From the NCBI GenBank assembly GCA_937908115.1, contig CALEQZ010000043.1:1-64000 (forward strand): DNA of 64,000 bases, read 5' to 3'. Below the pieces are notes generated by a model. The model did not search any database. It was not told the origin of the DNA and worked only from the letters and a program-made list of their open reading frames with translations. Positions 62,691 to 64,000 of this stretch are shown here, piece by piece. The translations under genes were made by a program, and so were the position numbers. Origin of the DNA: an uncultured Alcaligenaceae bacterium. GTDB taxonomy: Bacteria > Pseudomonadota > Gammaproteobacteria > Burkholderiales > Burkholderiaceae_B. Each line of letters starts with the position of its first letter. Position 1 is the stretch's first letter.

Positions 62691-64000
62691 TCAATATCCC
62701 ACGGCCTGCCCGTCGCGGCGGCTGTCGCTGGCGGCGACGTAGCCGCGCTCGGGGTCCTCGTCCAGCCGCCAGATGAACTGGCCGGCGCCGAAGTCCATGT
62801 ACGGGTCAGCGATGGATTTCATCACGTGGCCCCGGTCGCGCAGGCCCTGCACCGTGCCGGCCGGCATCGCCGGTTCGACGTCCAGCGAAAAATCGCGGTT
62901 GACCTTCCAGCGCGGCGCGCAGCACGCGGCCTGGGGCTGCTGGTCGTAGTCGATCATGCGCACCACCGTCTGCAGGTGGCCTTGCGGCTGCATGTCGCCA
63001 CCCATGACGCCGAAGCTCATCACCGGGCGGCCGTCGCGCGTCAAGAAGCCCGGGATGATGGTATGGAACGGCCGCTTGCCGCCGGCCACGACGTTGGCCG
63101 ACGCCGGATCCATGGAGAACCCGCAGCCGCGGTTTTGCAGGCTGATGCCGGTGCCGGGCACCACCACGCCGGAGCCGAAGCCCATGTAGTTGGACTGGAT
63201 GAAGGACACCATCATTCCGCTTTCGTCGGCGGCGGTCAGGTAGATGGTGCCGCCGGCGTGCGGGCGACCAGGCGAAAACTGCGTGGCGCGCTTCGGGTCG
63301 ATGAGCTTGGCGCGCGCATCGAGGTAGGCGTCGTCGAGCATCTGCTCGGGCGTGACTTCCATGCTGGCGGGATCGGCCACGTAGCGGTAGACGTCGGCAA
63401 ACGCCAGCTTCATCGCCTCGATCTGCAGGTGCTGGGACTCGGCCGAGTCGACCGGCAGCGACGCCAGGTCGAAACGTTCGAGCAGCCCCAACGCGATCAG
63501 CGCGGCGATGCCCTGCCCGTTGGGCGGGATTTCGTGCAGCGTGTAGCCGCGGTAGTTGCGCGAAATCGGGTCTACCCACATGGGCTGGTAGCCGGCCAGG
63601 TCCTGCACCGTCATGGCGCCGCCGCATTCCTTGCTGAAGGCGGCGATGCGCTCGGCGATCTCGCCCTGGTAGTAGTCGCGCCCACGGCTTTCGGCGATGC
63701 GGCGCAGCGTCCATGCCGCCTCGGGCAGGCGGAAATGCTCGCCCGTCGCCGGCGCCCGGCCATTGGGCATGAAGGCCTGCGCGTAGCCGGGCTGGTCGCG
63801 CAGCTCGTCGACCGCCGCGGCCCACTTGCGCGCGACGATGGGCGGCACGGCGTAGCCGCGTTCAGCAAGCTCGATGGCCGGCTCGAACAGGTCCGCGAAC
63901 GGTAGTTTGCCGTAGCGCTCGTGCAGCGCCGCCCAGGCCGACACGGCGCCAGGGACGGTGACCGTGTCCCAGCCGCGCTTGGGCGCCTTGGCCAACCCAT
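62691..64000 (-). CDS. Gamma-glutamyltransferase family protein, 5' end outside window
   Basis: At least 435 residues of a GGT-family Ntn-hydrolase; the N-terminal part lies beyond position 64000. Readable family motifs are PGAVSAWAALHERYGKLPF, YYQGEIAERI, and ALIALGLLERFDLAS. The nucleophile threonine is in HAGGTIYLTAADESG, followed by QSNYMGFGSGVVVPGTGISL and the oxyanion-side RPFHTIIPGF. This pattern is of the YwrD type rather than the classical secreted ggt at 11-13 kb. It is followed by gsiB within 36 bp, so import and hydrolysis of gamma-glutamyl compounds are probably coupled. Confidence 0.9.
   Translation of the reverse strand, partial: GLAKAPKRGWDTVTVPGAVSAWAALHERYGKLPFADLFEPAIELAERGYAVPPIVARKWAAAVDELRDQPGYAQAFMPNGRAPATGEHFRLPEAAWTLRRIAESRGRDYYQGEIAERIAAFSKECGGAMTVQDLAGYQPMWVDPISRNYRGYTLHEIPPNGQGIAALIALGLLERFDLASLPVDSAESQHLQIEAMKLAFADVYRYVADPASMEVTPEQMLDDAYLDARAKLIDPKRATQFSPGRPHAGGTIYLTAADESGMMVSFIQSNYMGFGSGVVVPGTGISLQNRGCGFSMDPASANVVAGGKRPFHTIIPGFLTRDGRPVMSFGVMGGDMQPQGHLQTVVRMIDYDQQPQAACCAPRWKVNRDFSLDVEPAMPAGTVQGLRDRGHVMKSIADPYMDFGAGQFIWRLDEDPERGYVAASDSRRDGQAVGY

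Overview
The window is GC-rich, densely coded chromosomal DNA from a beta-proteobacterium. It most resembles Bordetella or a near Alcaligenaceae relative. The reasons are the Bug-type periplasmic receptors, two TRAP transporters, many LysR regulators, a fused 5-oxoprolinase, and the housekeeping set glnA, hemW, rdgB, rph, yicC, gmk, rpoZ, spoT. I see no rRNA, tRNA, CRISPR array, phage or intact insertion sequence.

Layout. 0-3.5 kb: glnA, with a sigma-54 promoter and two NtrC boxes, then hemW and rdgB, all on the minus strand. 3.8-9.4 kb: a catabolic block (acyl-CoA dehydrogenase, MmgE/PrpD, LysR, a beta-hydroxyacid dehydrogenase and a Bug receptor). 9.6-14.6 kb: rph, a Gln-type thiol dioxygenase, a gamma-glutamyltranspeptidase, yicC and an NlpC/P60 hydrolase. 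14.8-20.6 kb: a stress-type cluster (DUF892, Pro-rich protein, DUF421, DUF883, PoxB-like enzyme, SDR, SseA). 20.7-23.8 kb: gmk-rpoZ-spoT. 23.9-26.2 kb: a less GC-rich island with two gene remnants, a metallo-beta-lactamase-fold hydrolase and a LysR gene. 26.3-28.8 kb: a polar amino acid ABC transporter. 29.0-35.3 kb: a C45 peptidase, 5-oxoprolinase, a MarR-like regulator with a clear palindromic operator, and a LysR gene. 35.5-39.2 kb and 40.5-46.9 kb: two TRAP transporter loci, separated by dinB; the second carries a DUF2848 protein and an amidase. 47.1-50.4 kb: a DUF1445 protein, a DMT permease, and divergent ybbA/tesA whose start codons overlap. 50.4-57.3 kb: ppiD, glpQ, rlmJ, an RluF-like pseudouridine synthase, ubiC, an MFS permease and a small lipoprotein. 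57.4-64.0 kb: a glutathione/peptide ABC importer (gsiA-D-C-B order along the coordinates) transcribed together with a second gamma-glutamyltranspeptidase, which runs off the window.

How the genes work together. Glutamate, glutathione and thiol metabolism recurs through the window: glutamine synthetase, an amino acid importer, two GGT-family proteins, a Gsi-type importer, 5-oxoprolinase, a thiol dioxygenase and a mercaptopyruvate sulfurtransferase. Together they could import and dismantle gamma-glutamyl compounds. The enzyme families are read directly from sequence; the integrated pathway is inference. The housekeeping axis hemW-rdgB-rph / yicC-gmk-rpoZ-spoT appears to be split by accessory blocks. 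I found no clearly unprecedented system. The most unusual items are the 25-bp operator/promoter overlap at 34.3 kb, the extra membrane pair in the amino acid permease, the overlapping divergent starts at 25.2 and 49.8 kb, the orphan terminator at 52.5 kb, and the fused gene remnants at 24 kb.
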